DNA of 64,000 nucleotides from Bacillus thuringiensis (GTDB lineage: Bacteria; Bacillota; Bacilli; Bacillales; Bacillaceae_G): assembly GCF_022095615.2 (NCBI RefSeq), contig NZ_CP155559.1:4399501-4463500 (forward strand), written 5' to 3'. The position numbers and the translations under genes were made by a program. The notes below the pieces were generated by a model, which saw only the letters and a list, made by a program, of their open reading frames with translations, did not search any database and was not told the origin of the DNA. Position 1 is the stretch's first letter. Each line of letters opens with the position of its first letter. Positions 1-8,684 of the stretch are shown piece after piece.

Positions 1-507
1 ATCAGGCACATCTTTCGTTACAACGGCGCCAGATGCGATAACCGCGTTGTGTCCAATTGTTACACCTGGATTAATAATTGCTCTTCCGCCAATCCATACG
101 TTATCGCCAATTGTAACTGGCTTTCCATATTCTGATCCGCTTATGCGCTCTACTGGATCAAGCGGGTGTGTTGCTGTATAAATGTGAACACCTGGAGCTA
201 ACATACAGTTCACTCCAATTGTTACTGGGCATACGTCTAAAATTGTACAGTCAAAATTCGCGTAAAAATTTTCACCAACATGAATGTTATAGCCATAATC
301 ACATCTAAAAGAAGATTCAAGATGAATGTTATCTCCAGTCGTTCCGAATAATTCTTTTACGATTTCGCTACGCTCTTTTAATTGCACTTCTGGCGTATCA
401 TTTAATTTTCTCGTTAATATACGAGCTTGCTCCCTCTCTTGTACTAAAACTGGATCAGCCGGTATGTACATTTCTCCTAGTATCATCTTTTCCTTTTCTG
501 TTTTCAT
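1..507 (-). CDS. maa: maltose O-acetyltransferase-like hexapeptide transferase (3' end outside window)
   Basis: The first 169 residues are visible; the C-terminus lies beyond the window edge. An N-terminal Mac-type segment (residues about 5-60) is followed by left-handed beta-helix hexapeptide repeats, including [17 protein letters not shown] and [16 protein letters not shown]. The active-site region TATHPLDP is present. Family knowledge: these CoA-dependent enzymes acetylate maltose, glucose or other sugars in the cytosol. Two ATGs occur in tandem (510 and 507). The AGGGG ribosome site sits 8 bases before the second, so 507 is preferred. It lies downstream of acsA on the same strand, but a strong terminator separates them. 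The exact substrate cannot be read from sequence. Confidence 0.85.
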   Translation of the reverse strand, partial: MKTEKEKMILGEMYIPADPVLVQEREQARILTRKLNDTPEVQLKERSEIVKELFGTTGDNIHLESSFRCDYGYNIHVGENFYANFDCTILDVCPVTIGVNCMLAPGVHIYTATHPLDPVERISGSEYGKPVTIGDNVWIGGRAIINPGVTIGHNAVIASGAVVTKDVPD

Positions 508-551
508 CATACTATCCCCTTCAACTTATGTATATAAGTTAATAATAACAT

Positions 552-584
552 AAAAAAAGGTCTGAACGTTGTTTCGTTCAGACC
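552..584 (-). terminator. intrinsic terminator of acsA
   Basis: A perfect 10-bp stem (GGTCTGAACG, 559-568, with CGTTCAGACC, 575-584) and a 6-base loop are followed, on the minus strand, by a run of seven T (552-558). It lies just past the acsA stop codon. Confidence 0.9.
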
Positions 585-592
585 CTTCTCTC

Positions 593-2311
593 TTAATCTT
601 CCATCGTTGATAAGTCACCTGTTGGTAAGTTTAACTCCCACGCTTTTAATACGCGACGCATAATTTTACCACTTCTCGTTTTCGGTAATTTATCTCTAAA
701 TTCAATTTGTCTTGGCGCTGCATGAGCTGCTAGGCCTTTCTTTACAAATTGACGAATCTCTTCTTTTAATTCATCAGATGGTTCGTATCCTGCTCGAAGC
801 GCGATAAATGCTTTAATGATTTCTCCGCGCACTGGATCAGGAATACCAATTACACCAGCCTCTGCAACAGCCGCATGCTCAATTAATTTGCTTTCTACTT
901 CAAACGGTCCAACGCGCTCACCTGACGTCATAATTACATCATCAATACGTCCTTGGAACCAGAAGTATCCATCCTCGTCCATATATGCAGAGTCACCTGA
1001 TACGTACCAATCTCCCGGCATAAAGTAAGACTCATACTTTTGCTTGTTATTCCAGATTCCGCGCATCATTGCCGGCCACCCTTTACCGATTGCTAAGTTA
1101 CCCATTGTGTATGGAGGCACTTCATTTCCTTCATTATCAACAATCGCTGCTTTCACGCCTGGAATTGGTTTACCCATTGAACCTGGACGGATTTCCATAC
1201 AAGGGTAGTTACAAATAACTTGTCCACCTGTTTCTGTCATCCACCACGTATCATGAATACGAAGTCCAAATGCGTTCATACCCCAGCGAATTACTTCTGG
1301 ATTTAACGGTTCACCAACACTTAATACGTGACGAACTTGTGATAAATCATATTTTTTAATTGCGTCTTGTCCAGCTCCCATTAACATACGGAACGCTGTT
1401 GGTGCACTATACCAAACTGTTACACCGTAATCTTGCAGTGCTTCATACCACGCTTCTGGACTAAAGCGGCCACCTAAAATAACATTTGATGCTCCGACTA
1501 ACCACGGTGCGAAAATACCGTAAGCCGTTCCCGTTACCCAGCCCGGGTCAGCTGTACACCAATATACATCATCTTCTTTTAAATCTAATACCCATTTCGC
1601 TGTTTGATAATGCTGAACCATTGCGTTTTGTGCATGAAGGACACCTTTTGGTTTACCAGTAGAGCCAGATGTGTAATGAAGGATTAAACCATCTTCACGG
1701 CCTAACCATTCGATATGTAATTCTTTTGAAGCTTGTTCAAATAAAGGATTGAACGCTACCAGTTTACCGCCCTCTTCTGCATTGTCTCCAACAAGAAAGA
1801 CTGTTTTTAAAGCTGGTAAATCATTTAATGGTATGCGCTCTAACAATTCAGGCGTTGTAATTAACACCTTTGCTTCGCTATCTTCTAAACGATCGCGAAC
1901 TGCACCTTCCATAAATGCTTCAAATAGCGGTCCAACAATTGCTCCTAATTTCACTGCACCAAGAAGTGCAAAATATAATTCTGGAGAACGCGGCATAAAA
2001 ATAAAAACGCGATCGCCTTTTTCAACATCGCCATAATTTTTCAGGACATTTCCTGCTTTATTAGAAAAATCCTTCATTTCCTTAAATGTATATTTCTCTT
2101 TTCGCGATCCATCTTGATAATAAAGGGCTACTTTATTTTTACGATCGGATTTCGCATGCTTATCAATTGCTTCATACGCCATATTTACTCGGCCTGTCTC
2201 ATTCCAAGTAAAATTTTTATTAACCTCTTCCCAGTTAAAATTCGCGTATGCCTCATCATAATTCGGCAAATTATTTTCTCCTTTAATGACAGGAAGCGTT
2301 TCTACTTTCAT
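593..2311 (-). CDS. acsA: acetyl-CoA synthetase (AMP-forming)
   Basis: Activates acetate with ATP and CoA to acetyl-CoA, letting cells reuse acetate excreted during overflow metabolism. The 572-residue protein is the normal length for Bacillus AcsA. It has the ANL-family P-loop YTSGSTGKPKG (about 213-223), the SGD motif with GYFWFQGR in the C-terminal hinge, and PKTRSGKIMRR near the end, placing the conserved catalytic lysine at residue 549. That lysine is the known site of reversible acetylation by AcuA and deacetylation by AcuC, both encoded divergently next door. The start follows an AGGAGGGGG ribosome site. It is transcribed alone and ends at a strong terminator. Confidence 0.97.
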   Translation of the reverse strand: MKVETLPVIKGENNLPNYDEAYANFNWEEVNKNFTWNETGRVNMAYEAIDKHAKSDRKNKVALYYQDGSRKEKYTFKEMKDFSNKAGNVLKNYGDVEKGDRVFIFMPRSPELYFALLGAVKLGAIVGPLFEAFMEGAVRDRLEDSEAKVLITTPELLERIPLNDLPALKTVFLVGDNAEEGGKLVAFNPLFEQASKELHIEWLGREDGLILHYTSGSTGKPKGVLHAQNAMVQHYQTAKWVLDLKEDDVYWCTADPGWVTGTAYGIFAPWLVGASNVILGGRFSPEAWYEALQDYGVTVWYSAPTAFRMLMGAGQDAIKKYDLSQVRHVLSVGEPLNPEVIRWGMNAFGLRIHDTWWMTETGGQVICNYPCMEIRPGSMGKPIPGVKAAIVDNEGNEVPPYTMGNLAIGKGWPAMMRGIWNNKQKYESYFMPGDWYVSGDSAYMDEDGYFWFQGRIDDVIMTSGERVGPFEVESKLIEHAAVAEAGVIGIPDPVRGEIIKAFIALRAGYEPSDELKEEIRQFVKKGLAAHAAPRQIEFRDKLPKTRSGKIMRRVLKAWELNLPTGDLSTMED

Positions 2312-2345
2312 ACTTTACATCCCCCTCCTATGTATTCTATTATCT

Positions 2346-2374
2346 ATTATAATGATATTATTTAAAATTTTCAG
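2346..2374 (-). promoter_or_regulatory. probable sigma-A promoter of acsA
   Basis: On the minus strand a perfect -10 TATAAT (2346-2351) is preceded, after 17 bases, by CTGAAA (2369-2374), which matches the -35 consensus at 4 of 6 positions. It lies about 35-60 bases upstream of the acsA start. I saw no convincing CcpA (cre) site in the acsA-acuA intergenic region. Confidence 0.6.
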
Positions 2375-2487
2375 TATATTTGTTGATTTTTAGACAAATT
2401 TTTAATGACAAAATTCGATTCACATCGCATATATTATAAAGTACGATATTAATAGATTCACAAACCCTCAAGGTGGTGAGCAATACA

Positions 2488-3120
2488 TTGATCCATAAAA
2501 AAATATATAATGCTAGAAATTTAAAAACGGCGAAAGGAACTTTAATTATTGAAGGTCCTGTCTCTACACATAATCTTGAAATGTATGAATTTCATCCAGA
2601 TTTAGTTGCGTTTCGCCCTGCCGAGCAGCAATATAAAGCAATTGTCGAAATTTCTAAATTACCAGAAGCTCGTCTCATTATTGCTAGACATGACCAAACG
2701 ATCGTTGGATATGTTACATACTTATATCCTGATCCGCTCGAGCGATGGTCAGAAGGAAAGATTGAAAACTTAATTGAACTCGGGGCAATCGAAGTTGTCC
2801 CAGCCTTTCGCGGGTGCTCTGTCGGAAAAAACTTATTAGAAGTTTCAATGATGGACGACCATATGGAAGATTACATTATATTGACGACCGAATATTATTG
2901 GCACTGGGATTTAAAACAAACAGGCTTAAATGTTTGGGAATACCGAAAAGTAATGGAAAAGATGATGAATGCCGGTGGTTTACAATGGATGGCTACAGAT
3001 GATCCTGAAATTTGTTCACATCCTGCCAACTGTTTAATGGTTCGCATCGGAAAACGCATTGATACGGATTCTATTCAAGCGTTTGATCGTCTACGTTTTC
3101 ACAATCGTTTTATGTACTAA
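2488..3120 (+). CDS. acuA: AcuA, GNAT-family protein acetyltransferase acting on AcsA
   Basis: Family knowledge: AcuA acetylates the catalytic lysine of AcsA and so switches acetate activation off. The body carries a GNAT fold (about 60-150) with the conserved VGYVTYLYPDPLERWSEG segment and the acetyl-CoA loop region RGCSVGKNLL. The frame is open from a GTG at 2473, but that codon lies inside the ribosome site AAGGTGGTGA. The TTG at 2488, 8 bases downstream, is the likely start; it gives 210 residues, the B. subtilis length as I recall it. It is first in the acuABC operon, with 17 bases before acuB. Confidence 0.93.
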   Translation: MIHKKIYNARNLKTAKGTLIIEGPVSTHNLEMYEFHPDLVAFRPAEQQYKAIVEISKLPEARLIIARHDQTIVGYVTYLYPDPLERWSEGKIENLIELGAIEVVPAFRGCSVGKNLLEVSMMDDHMEDYIILTTEYYWHWDLKQTGLNVWEYRKVMEKMMNAGGLQWMATDDPEICSHPANCLMVRIGKRIDTDSIQAFDRLRFHNRFMY

Positions 3121-3137
3121 TAAAGGGGGCAACTGGA

Positions 3138-3782
3138 ATGATTGTAGAAGAAATTATGAATCAAAATGTAGTGACACTACATCCAAACGATACAATTGAA
3201 ACAGCGATCCGAACAATACGTACAAAAGGCATTCGGCACATTCCAATTGTCGATCAAAATAATCACGTCGTAGGCATTATTTCTGATCGGGATGTAAGAG
3301 ATGCAAGTCCGTCTATTTTAGATGAACAAGTTTCACTCGATATGCTGAAGCAACCGCTCGAACTCATTATGAAACATCCTGTTATGACTTGTCATCCTCT
3401 CGATTTCGTTGAGGAAATTGCTACTTTATTTTTTGAAAATAAAATTGGCTGTCTTCCTGTTACAAAGGCTGGAAAGTTAATTGGCATCATTTCTGAATCT
3501 ACAGTACTGCACACGTTAGTGAAATTAACAGGAGCACATCAACCAAGTTCACAAATCGAAATTCAAGTAAAAAACGAACCTGGTATTCTCGGAAAAGTAG
3601 TTGCTATTTTTAGTGATTTACAAATAAATATCGTAAGTGTTCTCGTCTATCCAGCAAAAGATGAGAATGATAAAGTACTCGTTTTCCGCATTCAAACGAT
3701 GAATCCTCTAAAAGTGATTGATGCACTTGAAGCAGAAGGATACCGCGTCTTATGGCCAAATATTATGGGGATGCAAGCATGA
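3138..3782 (+). CDS. acuB: AcuB, CBS-pair and ACT domain protein
   Basis: A 214-residue cytosolic protein with two CBS domains (about 1-60, HVVGIISDRDVRDA; and about 72-130, KLIGIISESTVLHT), then a C-terminal ACT domain (about 139-212, EIQVKNEPGILGKVVAIFSD). CBS pairs usually bind adenine nucleotides and ACT domains small ligands, so a sensory role in the Acu system is likely. Its molecular activity has not been established as far as I know. A strong AAAGGGGGC ribosome site precedes the ATG. The stop overlaps the acuC start (ATGA), indicating translational coupling. Confidence 0.93.
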   Translation: MIVEEIMNQNVVTLHPNDTIETAIRTIRTKGIRHIPIVDQNNHVVGIISDRDVRDASPSILDEQVSLDMLKQPLELIMKHPVMTCHPLDFVEEIATLFFENKIGCLPVTKAGKLIGIISESTVLHTLVKLTGAHQPSSQIEIQVKNEPGILGKVVAIFSDLQINIVSVLVYPAKDENDKVLVFRIQTMNPLKVIDALEAEGYRVLWPNIMGMQA

Positions 3783-4945
3783 GTAGCGCGTTTATTTATT
3801 CGGATGACTTTCGGGGCTATTCGTTTAGCCCTGATCATCCTTTTAACCAACTGCGCGTCACACTTACGTATGATTTATTGCAAAAGGGCGGTTTTATCTC
3901 TCCCTCCCAAATTATCTCACCACGGATGGCTACAGATGAAGAGATTGCCTACGTTCATACAGAGGAATACATAAATGCGGTCAAACGTGCTGGAGAAGGT
4001 AAGCTAGAAACATCAATTGCGATGACATATGGGCTTGGAACAGAAGATACACCGATGTTTCCAAATATGCACGAAGCAAGTGCATTACTCGTTGGCGGTA
4101 CGTTAACTGCTGTCGATGCTGTTCTTTCCGGGAAAGTAAAACACGCGCTTAATTTAGGCGGTGGCTTACATCACGGCTTCCGTGGCAAGGCATCTGGCTT
4201 TTGTATTTATAACGATAGTTCCATCGCAATGAAATATATTCAGAAGAAATACGGTTTACGTGTTTTATATATTGATACAGATGCTCATCACGGTGATGGT
4301 GTACAGTGGTCTTTTTACGACGATCCTAACGTATGCACCATTTCACTACATGAAACTGGGCGTTATTTATTCCCTGGAACTGGCGCTGTAAATGAACGCG
4401 GACAAGGTAATGGCTATAGTTATTCTTTTAACGTTCCACTCGATGCTTTTACAGAAGACGAATCGTTTTTAGATTCCTATCGAACTGTCGTAAAAGAAGT
4501 TGCCGCCTACTTTAAACCGGATATTATTTTAACGCAAAATGGCGCTGACGCACATTATTACGACCCACTTACACACCTTTGCGCAACGATGAATATTTAT
4601 CGTGAAATACCGAAGCTCGCTCGCGAAATCGCTAACGAATATTGCGAAGGTCGCTGGATTGCTGTCGGCGGCGGTGGCTACGACCACTGGCGCGTCGTCC
4701 CAAGAGCTTGGGCACTCATTTGGCTCGAAATGAACAACATCCAAAACATCTCAGGTTATCTCCCTCCAGAATGGATTGACGCTTGGAAAGGACAAGCCGA
4801 AACAGAACTTCCCCTCACATGGGAAGACCCAGACAACATGTATAAACCTATCCCCCGTAAGCCAGAAATTGAAGAAAAGAATGCATTAACTGTAGCGAAA
4901 TCCCTTGAAATCATTCGGAATAATATGACAAAATCTTTGTACTAA
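3779..4945 (+). CDS. acuC: AcuC, histone-deacetylase-family protein deacetylase
   Basis: Zn-dependent class I HDAC-like deacetylase that removes the acetyl group AcuA places on AcsA. From the ATG at 3779 the protein has 388 residues. It carries the HH active-site pair (131-132), DTDAHHGDG (166-174) with the Zn ligands Asp168 and His170, and a C-terminal GGGGYD loop. An earlier in-frame ATG at 3752 lies inside acuB and lacks a ribosome site, so the ATGA overlap with the acuB stop is the better start. It is the last gene of the operon, followed at once by a terminator hairpin. Confidence 0.95.
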   Translation: MSSAFIYSDDFRGYSFSPDHPFNQLRVTLTYDLLQKGGFISPSQIISPRMATDEEIAYVHTEEYINAVKRAGEGKLETSIAMTYGLGTEDTPMFPNMHEASALLVGGTLTAVDAVLSGKVKHALNLGGGLHHGFRGKASGFCIYNDSSIAMKYIQKKYGLRVLYIDTDAHHGDGVQWSFYDDPNVCTISLHETGRYLFPGTGAVNERGQGNGYSYSFNVPLDAFTEDESFLDSYRTVVKEVAAYFKPDIILTQNGADAHYYDPLTHLCATMNIYREIPKLAREIANEYCEGRWIAVGGGGYDHWRVVPRAWALIWLEMNNIQNISGYLPPEWIDAWKGQAETELPLTWEDPDNMYKPIPRKPEIEEKNALTVAKSLEIIRNNMTKSLY

Positions 4946-4948
4946 ACG

Positions 4949-4981
4949 AAAAGGAGGCTCGTTTTCAAATGGCCTCCTTTT
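4949..4981 (+). terminator. terminator of acuABC
   Basis: A 10-bp stem AAAAGGAGGC (4949-4958) / GCCTCCTTTT (4972-4981) lies right after the acuC stop codon. The 3' T-tract is part of the stem. Confidence 0.8.
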
Positions 4982-4985
4982 ATTT

Positions 4986-5016
4986 ATTGTCGGTTTCTGT
5001 CGGTAAGTCGATATAT
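4986..5016 (-). repeat. dispersed repeat family A, terminal segment
   Basis: A 31-base segment that is identical, in reverse orientation, to 13775-13805. Its core reads ATATATCGACTTACCGACA on the minus strand. Further copies lie at 32657-32687 (few changes) and 45094-45113. This copy sits directly downstream of the acuC terminator. Confidence 0.75.
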
Positions 5017-5067
5017 TTTATTTAAGAATTAGCTGGTTCAACTTTTATAAGAAAAGGTCGTGATATT

Positions 5068-5922
5068 ATGTGGAAGCAACAAATGATTCACACGAAACGT
5101 GGCATATTTGAACTCTTTACAAAAGGAAATGGCGAACCACTTTGTATTACACATCACTATTCACAATTTAATGAAACTGGTGATTACTTTGCGGATGTTT
5201 TCACTGCTACGCATCGTGTATTCCTCATTAATTTACGAAACGCTGGTAACTCAGCAAAAGCCAATTCAGAAAAAGAATTAAGTATGATTGAAACAGTTCA
5301 CGACTTAGAAGCAATACGAGAAGCTCTACAACTTCCAACATGGCACTTCGCTGGCCATTCAACAGGTGGTATGCTTGGACTTTTATATGCAATTACATAT
5401 CCAAGTTCCTTACAATCATTAGCCTTGGCCGGAGCTGCAGCAAGTAACTATACCGAAACACCATTTTGCATTTATCACCCAGTACATCCACAGTTTCATT
5501 ATATGCAACAACTCATCGAAAACTTAAAAAGCCCTCACCTTACAAATAAAGAAAGAAAAGAATTATCTACTAAGAGATCAAAATTATCATTGTATAAACC
5601 CGAAAACTATAACTCTTACTTTAATAAACCAATCCAAAAAACAATGTCCGCTAGCCGGATGAATGCTTTCACCAATGAATATCCTTCATTTGATGTAAGA
5701 GAGCATTTACCTTCCATCCAAACAAAGACACTTATTATATGCGGAAGACATGATGTACAGTGCCCAATTCAGTATTCTATTGAGATGCATGATGGCATAC
5801 GCAATTCTATCTTTGTGATATTTGAGGAGAGTAACCATTATCCTTTTTTAGAAGAATCTGCTCAGTTTACTTCTACTACTCAAACATTTTATAAATCATT
5901 ACGCCAGTACCGTTATTATTAA
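5068..5922 (+). CDS. alpha/beta hydrolase
   Basis: A 284-residue alpha/beta-hydrolase-fold protein with no signal peptide, so probably cytosolic. The nucleophile elbow is GHSTGG (Ser about 98), and the acid and base are likely the Asp in ICGRHDVQCP (about 229) and the His in ESNHYPF (about 258). The lid region (about 140-190) is charged. Substrate cannot be inferred; such proteins include esterases, epoxide hydrolases and haloperoxidase-like enzymes. It stands alone between the acu operon and a convergent small gene, with a modest hairpin behind it. Confidence 0.85.
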   Translation: MWKQQMIHTKRGIFELFTKGNGEPLCITHHYSQFNETGDYFADVFTATHRVFLINLRNAGNSAKANSEKELSMIETVHDLEAIREALQLPTWHFAGHSTGGMLGLLYAITYPSSLQSLALAGAAASNYTETPFCIYHPVHPQFHYMQQLIENLKSPHLTNKERKELSTKRSKLSLYKPENYNSYFNKPIQKTMSASRMNAFTNEYPSFDVREHLPSIQTKTLIICGRHDVQCPIQYSIEMHDGIRNSIFVIFEESNHYPFLEESAQFTSTTQTFYKSLRQYRYY

Positions 5923-5943
5923 GAAAATCTATACAATGACAAA

Positions 5944-5974
5944 AAGCTCAAAGTCTCTATATGACCATGAGCTT
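5944..5974 (+). terminator. weak terminator after the hydrolase gene
   Basis: AAGCTCA (5944-5950) pairs with TGAGCTT (5968-5974), followed by ACTTTT. The loop is long at 17 bases, so efficiency is uncertain. Confidence 0.5.
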
Positions 5975-5993
5975 ACTTTTCAAAAGAAATATT

Positions 5994-6266
5994 TCACACT
6001 AGAAACAACAAAAAGAAGAACAAAAAAATCATTAAACCTACATCAAGTAATACTGCCTTTTTATCTCCTTCTTTTATACTCATCATAAAATTAGAAATTA
6101 TTTTAATTCCAAAAAAGACCATCATAAATACCCCACCGAAATGATCATTCGTAGAATCTTCATCATAAAACATTTGTATTGCACCAATAATTAATAAAAT
6201 AAGTACGATATTGGTTCCAATCTTTAAAGCCTTGTTTGATTTATTATCTTTTAATGTATCTCCCAA
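5994..6266 (-). CDS. small membrane protein of unknown function
   Basis: A 90-residue protein that I do not recognise. It has three likely membrane segments: about 16-34 (IGTNIVLILLIIGAIQMF), about 45-62 (GVFMMVFFGIKIISNFMM) and 71-90 (leucine/phenylalanine-rich C-terminus). A short acidic DEDSTND loop lies between the first two. The upstream stretch GAGAGCATGAGAGGGCG gives a usable ribosome site. No neighbour hints at a function: it lies convergent to the hydrolase and downstream of the two-component genes, but behind their terminator. Confidence 0.6.
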   Translation of the reverse strand: MGDTLKDNKSNKALKIGTNIVLILLIIGAIQMFYDEDSTNDHFGGVFMMVFFGIKIISNFMMSIKEGDKKAVLLDVGLMIFLFFFLLFLV

Positions 6267-6359
6267 AATGTAGCACGCCCTCTCATGCTCTCCTATGTTT
6301 TATCTCTCTTTATATTTTAACACAAATTACCTATTATTCCCTTTTTGTTCGAATAACAT

Positions 6360-6386
6360 AAAAAACCTGCCAATTACTCGGCAGGT
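6360..6386 (-). terminator. terminator of the two-component operon
   Basis: ACCTGCC (6365-6371) pairs with GGCAGGT (6380-6386) over an 8-base loop. On the minus strand it is followed by six T. It lies directly after the response-regulator stop codon. Confidence 0.85.
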
Positions 6387-6389
6387 ACA

Positions 6390-7079
6390 TTACACGTTAA
6401 AGCGATAACCAGCTCCCCATACTGTTTCAATATATTGCGGGTGAGCAGGATCTCTTTCGATTTTTTCACGTAGCTTTCTAATGTGAACAACGACAGTGGC
6501 TAAATCGCCAGCTGAGTCTAGTCCCCAAATACGTTCAAATAACTGTTCTTTATTTAATACTTGGTTTGGATGCGTTACAAAGAATGTTAATAAATCAAAT
6601 TCCTTCGTTGTGAACGCGATTTCTTCATTGTTTATAAAAACTTTTCTCGCTCGCTGATCAATAGAAATTCCGTGAATATATAAAATATCGCGTTGCTTAC
6701 TTACATTTCCTGATAATCTTTCATAACGAGAAATATGTGCTTTTACCCTTGCAACTAATTCACTTGGACTAAATGGTTTCGTTATATAATCATCCGCTCC
6801 TAAACCGAGTCCGCGGATTTTATCTATATCTTCCTTCTTTGCTGAAACAAGTAAAATCGGAATATCTTTTATAGCACGTATTTGTTTACAAATTTCGAAA
6901 CCGTTCATTTTCGGAAGCATAATATCTAAAATAATTAAGTCATAATCTTCCTGAAGAGCCATTTGTAGACCTATTTCTCCTGAATACTCTACATCGACTT
7001 GAAAATCACTAATTTCTAAATAATCTCGCTGTAATTCTGCAATACTTATTTCATCTTCTACTAGTAAAATCCTCTTCAT
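6390..7079 (-). CDS. OmpR/PhoB-family response regulator
   Basis: A 229-residue two-domain regulator. The receiver domain (1-115) has the acidic pocket VEDE, phosphoacceptor Asp52 in LDIMLPKMNG and the conserved lysine in YITKPF. The C-terminal winged helix (about 130-228) has EFDLLTFFVTHPNQVLNKEQL and the recognition/wing region ending in VWGAGYRF. The frame is open from a GTG at 7091, but the ATG at 7079 has GGTGAG just upstream and yields the usual MKRILLVEDE start. The kinase stop codon (7081-7083) immediately precedes it, so the genes are translationally coupled. Target genes are unknown. Confidence 0.93.
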   Translation of the reverse strand: MKRILLVEDEISIAELQRDYLEISDFQVDVEYSGEIGLQMALQEDYDLIILDIMLPKMNGFEICKQIRAIKDIPILLVSAKKEDIDKIRGLGLGADDYITKPFSPSELVARVKAHISRYERLSGNVSKQRDILYIHGISIDQRARKVFINNEEIAFTTKEFDLLTFFVTHPNQVLNKEQLFERIWGLDSAGDLATVVVHIRKLREKIERDPAHPQYIETVWGAGYRFNV

Positions 7080-7080
7080 T

Positions 7081-8538
7081 CTACTCACCACATTCCTGTA
7101 CTTTTTTCAAGGAAAAGAAAATACTTGTACCTTCCCCAAGCTTACTTTCCGCCCAAATTCTCCCGCCATGTTCTTCAACAATTTGCTTCGCGATTGCTAA
7201 GCCAAGTCCACTTCCACCTGTACTAGAATTTCGCGATTGCTCTGCACGATAAAAACGTTCAAAAATGTAGGGAAGTGTATCCGATTCAATACCTGATCCG
7301 TTGTCCATCACTTTCACAATCACTTTATTATTATCATTCAATACTGTTACAGTAATTTTCTTCTCTTCTTTATCCATGTATTTCACACTATTATGAATTA
7401 AATTTGATATCACTCTATTTATCTTTTCGCAATCAGCCGTTACATATAGTGGTGATGCATGTAATTGTAAGTTAACTTCTATACCTTCCTTACTTAAATC
7501 CATCTGCATCTCTTCTATTAATTCTTGCATAAACATATTTAATTCAACCGTTTCAAACTGAAAGGGAACTCGATTCAAATCGAGCTTTGAAAATAAAAAT
7601 AGTTCGTCAATGAGTGTATCCATATGTCTTGCTTTCGTATGAATAGTCGTTAAGTACTTATCCATTTTTTCTGGCGTATTCGCGACCCCGTCTTTTATGC
7701 CTTCTACATATCCAATAATAGATGTAATCGGTGTTTTTAAATCATGAGATATGTTTGAAATGAGCTCTTTTCGATTTTCTTCATACTGTGTTTGCATCTC
7801 TATCGAATCTTTTAATCTCTTCCTCATTTCCTCAAACCCTTGATTTAATTGTCCGATTTCATCGTGCGATGTAACTGTTATTTGAAAATCTAAATTTCCT
7901 TCTTTAATTTTCTCAGTCGCATCTTTCAATACCAAGATTGGTTTTATCACACTTCTTGAGACGAGATAACTTAATAATCCAATAAGTAAAATGGATAACA
8001 GTAAAAGTGATCCGAACAAAATCGGAAATAACTTTTGTATAAGATCGACAAATGAACTTTGCCTTTTTAATACAAATATACTCCCTTCTTCATCCCCAGG
8101 AAAATAAAAATCAAATTTTACATATCGATAAAATGTATCGCCTAATTCCGTTGTACCACGACTATTAATATTTGCTGATTCAAATTTTGGAAGAGCTTCT
8201 TTTAAAGGTACACTTTCAAATATTTTTGTAGCATAAGAAATGGCTTCTCCCTTTCTTACAACTATTTTCACACCTTCTTTTTCAAGTGATGAAACGAACG
8301 ATTTATCTAATAGTTGTGATTGATTTTTCTTTGCCGCTAATTTCAATTCAATATACGTATTCTCTTCTTCTGGCGTAAGCGGCTTTTGAATATAGGAACT
8401 TTTATAGAAATTTTTCACTGATTCCAAGTCTCCTGTTATGGAAAAAACAATTAAAAATCCCGCGACTAATATGAGCGTGATGGAAACGAGAATAACAGCG
8501 ATATAGGAGAATAAAAATCTTATTTTAATAGACATCAT
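7081..8538 (-). CDS. membrane sensor histidine kinase
   Basis: A 485-residue kinase that partners the downstream response regulator. TM1 is at about 8-34, an extracytoplasmic sensing domain at about 35-168, TM2 at about 170-194 and HAMP at about 196-248. The HisKA box SNISHDLKTP contains the phosphorylated His265. The HATPase domain has its N box near NRVISNLIHNSVKY, then MDNGSGI (G1), FERFYRAEQSR (F) and GGSGLGLAIAK (G2). All catalytic motifs are intact. GAGGATGTAA places the start at the first of two tandem ATGs (8538). The signal sensed cannot be read from sequence. Confidence 0.93.
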   Translation of the reverse strand: MMSIKIRFLFSYIAVILVSITLILVAGFLIVFSITGDLESVKNFYKSSYIQKPLTPEEENTYIELKLAAKKNQSQLLDKSFVSSLEKEGVKIVVRKGEAISYATKIFESVPLKEALPKFESANINSRGTTELGDTFYRYVKFDFYFPGDEEGSIFVLKRQSSFVDLIQKLFPILFGSLLLLSILLIGLLSYLVSRSVIKPILVLKDATEKIKEGNLDFQITVTSHDEIGQLNQGFEEMRKRLKDSIEMQTQYEENRKELISNISHDLKTPITSIIGYVEGIKDGVANTPEKMDKYLTTIHTKARHMDTLIDELFLFSKLDLNRVPFQFETVELNMFMQELIEEMQMDLSKEGIEVNLQLHASPLYVTADCEKINRVISNLIHNSVKYMDKEEKKITVTVLNDNNKVIVKVMDNGSGIESDTLPYIFERFYRAEQSRNSSTGGSGLGLAIAKQIVEEHGGRIWAESKLGEGTSIFFSLKKVQECGE

Positions 8539-8684
8539 TTACATCCTCACTTTATCAAACCTTATTACTCATAAGCATAAAAATATATGTTCAAATACTC
8601 AAGCGATTTTATAGTAATTTTAGCGTCAGTTTATAAAAATTTAATGTTCTTCTTTTACAGTTGAAATGAGGAGGTTGAAATTCC

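Noticed and set aside
2473..2487. GTG start for acuA at 2473
   Set aside because: The codon is part of the ribosome-binding sequence AAGGTGGTGA; the TTG at 2488 is correctly spaced and gives the expected length.
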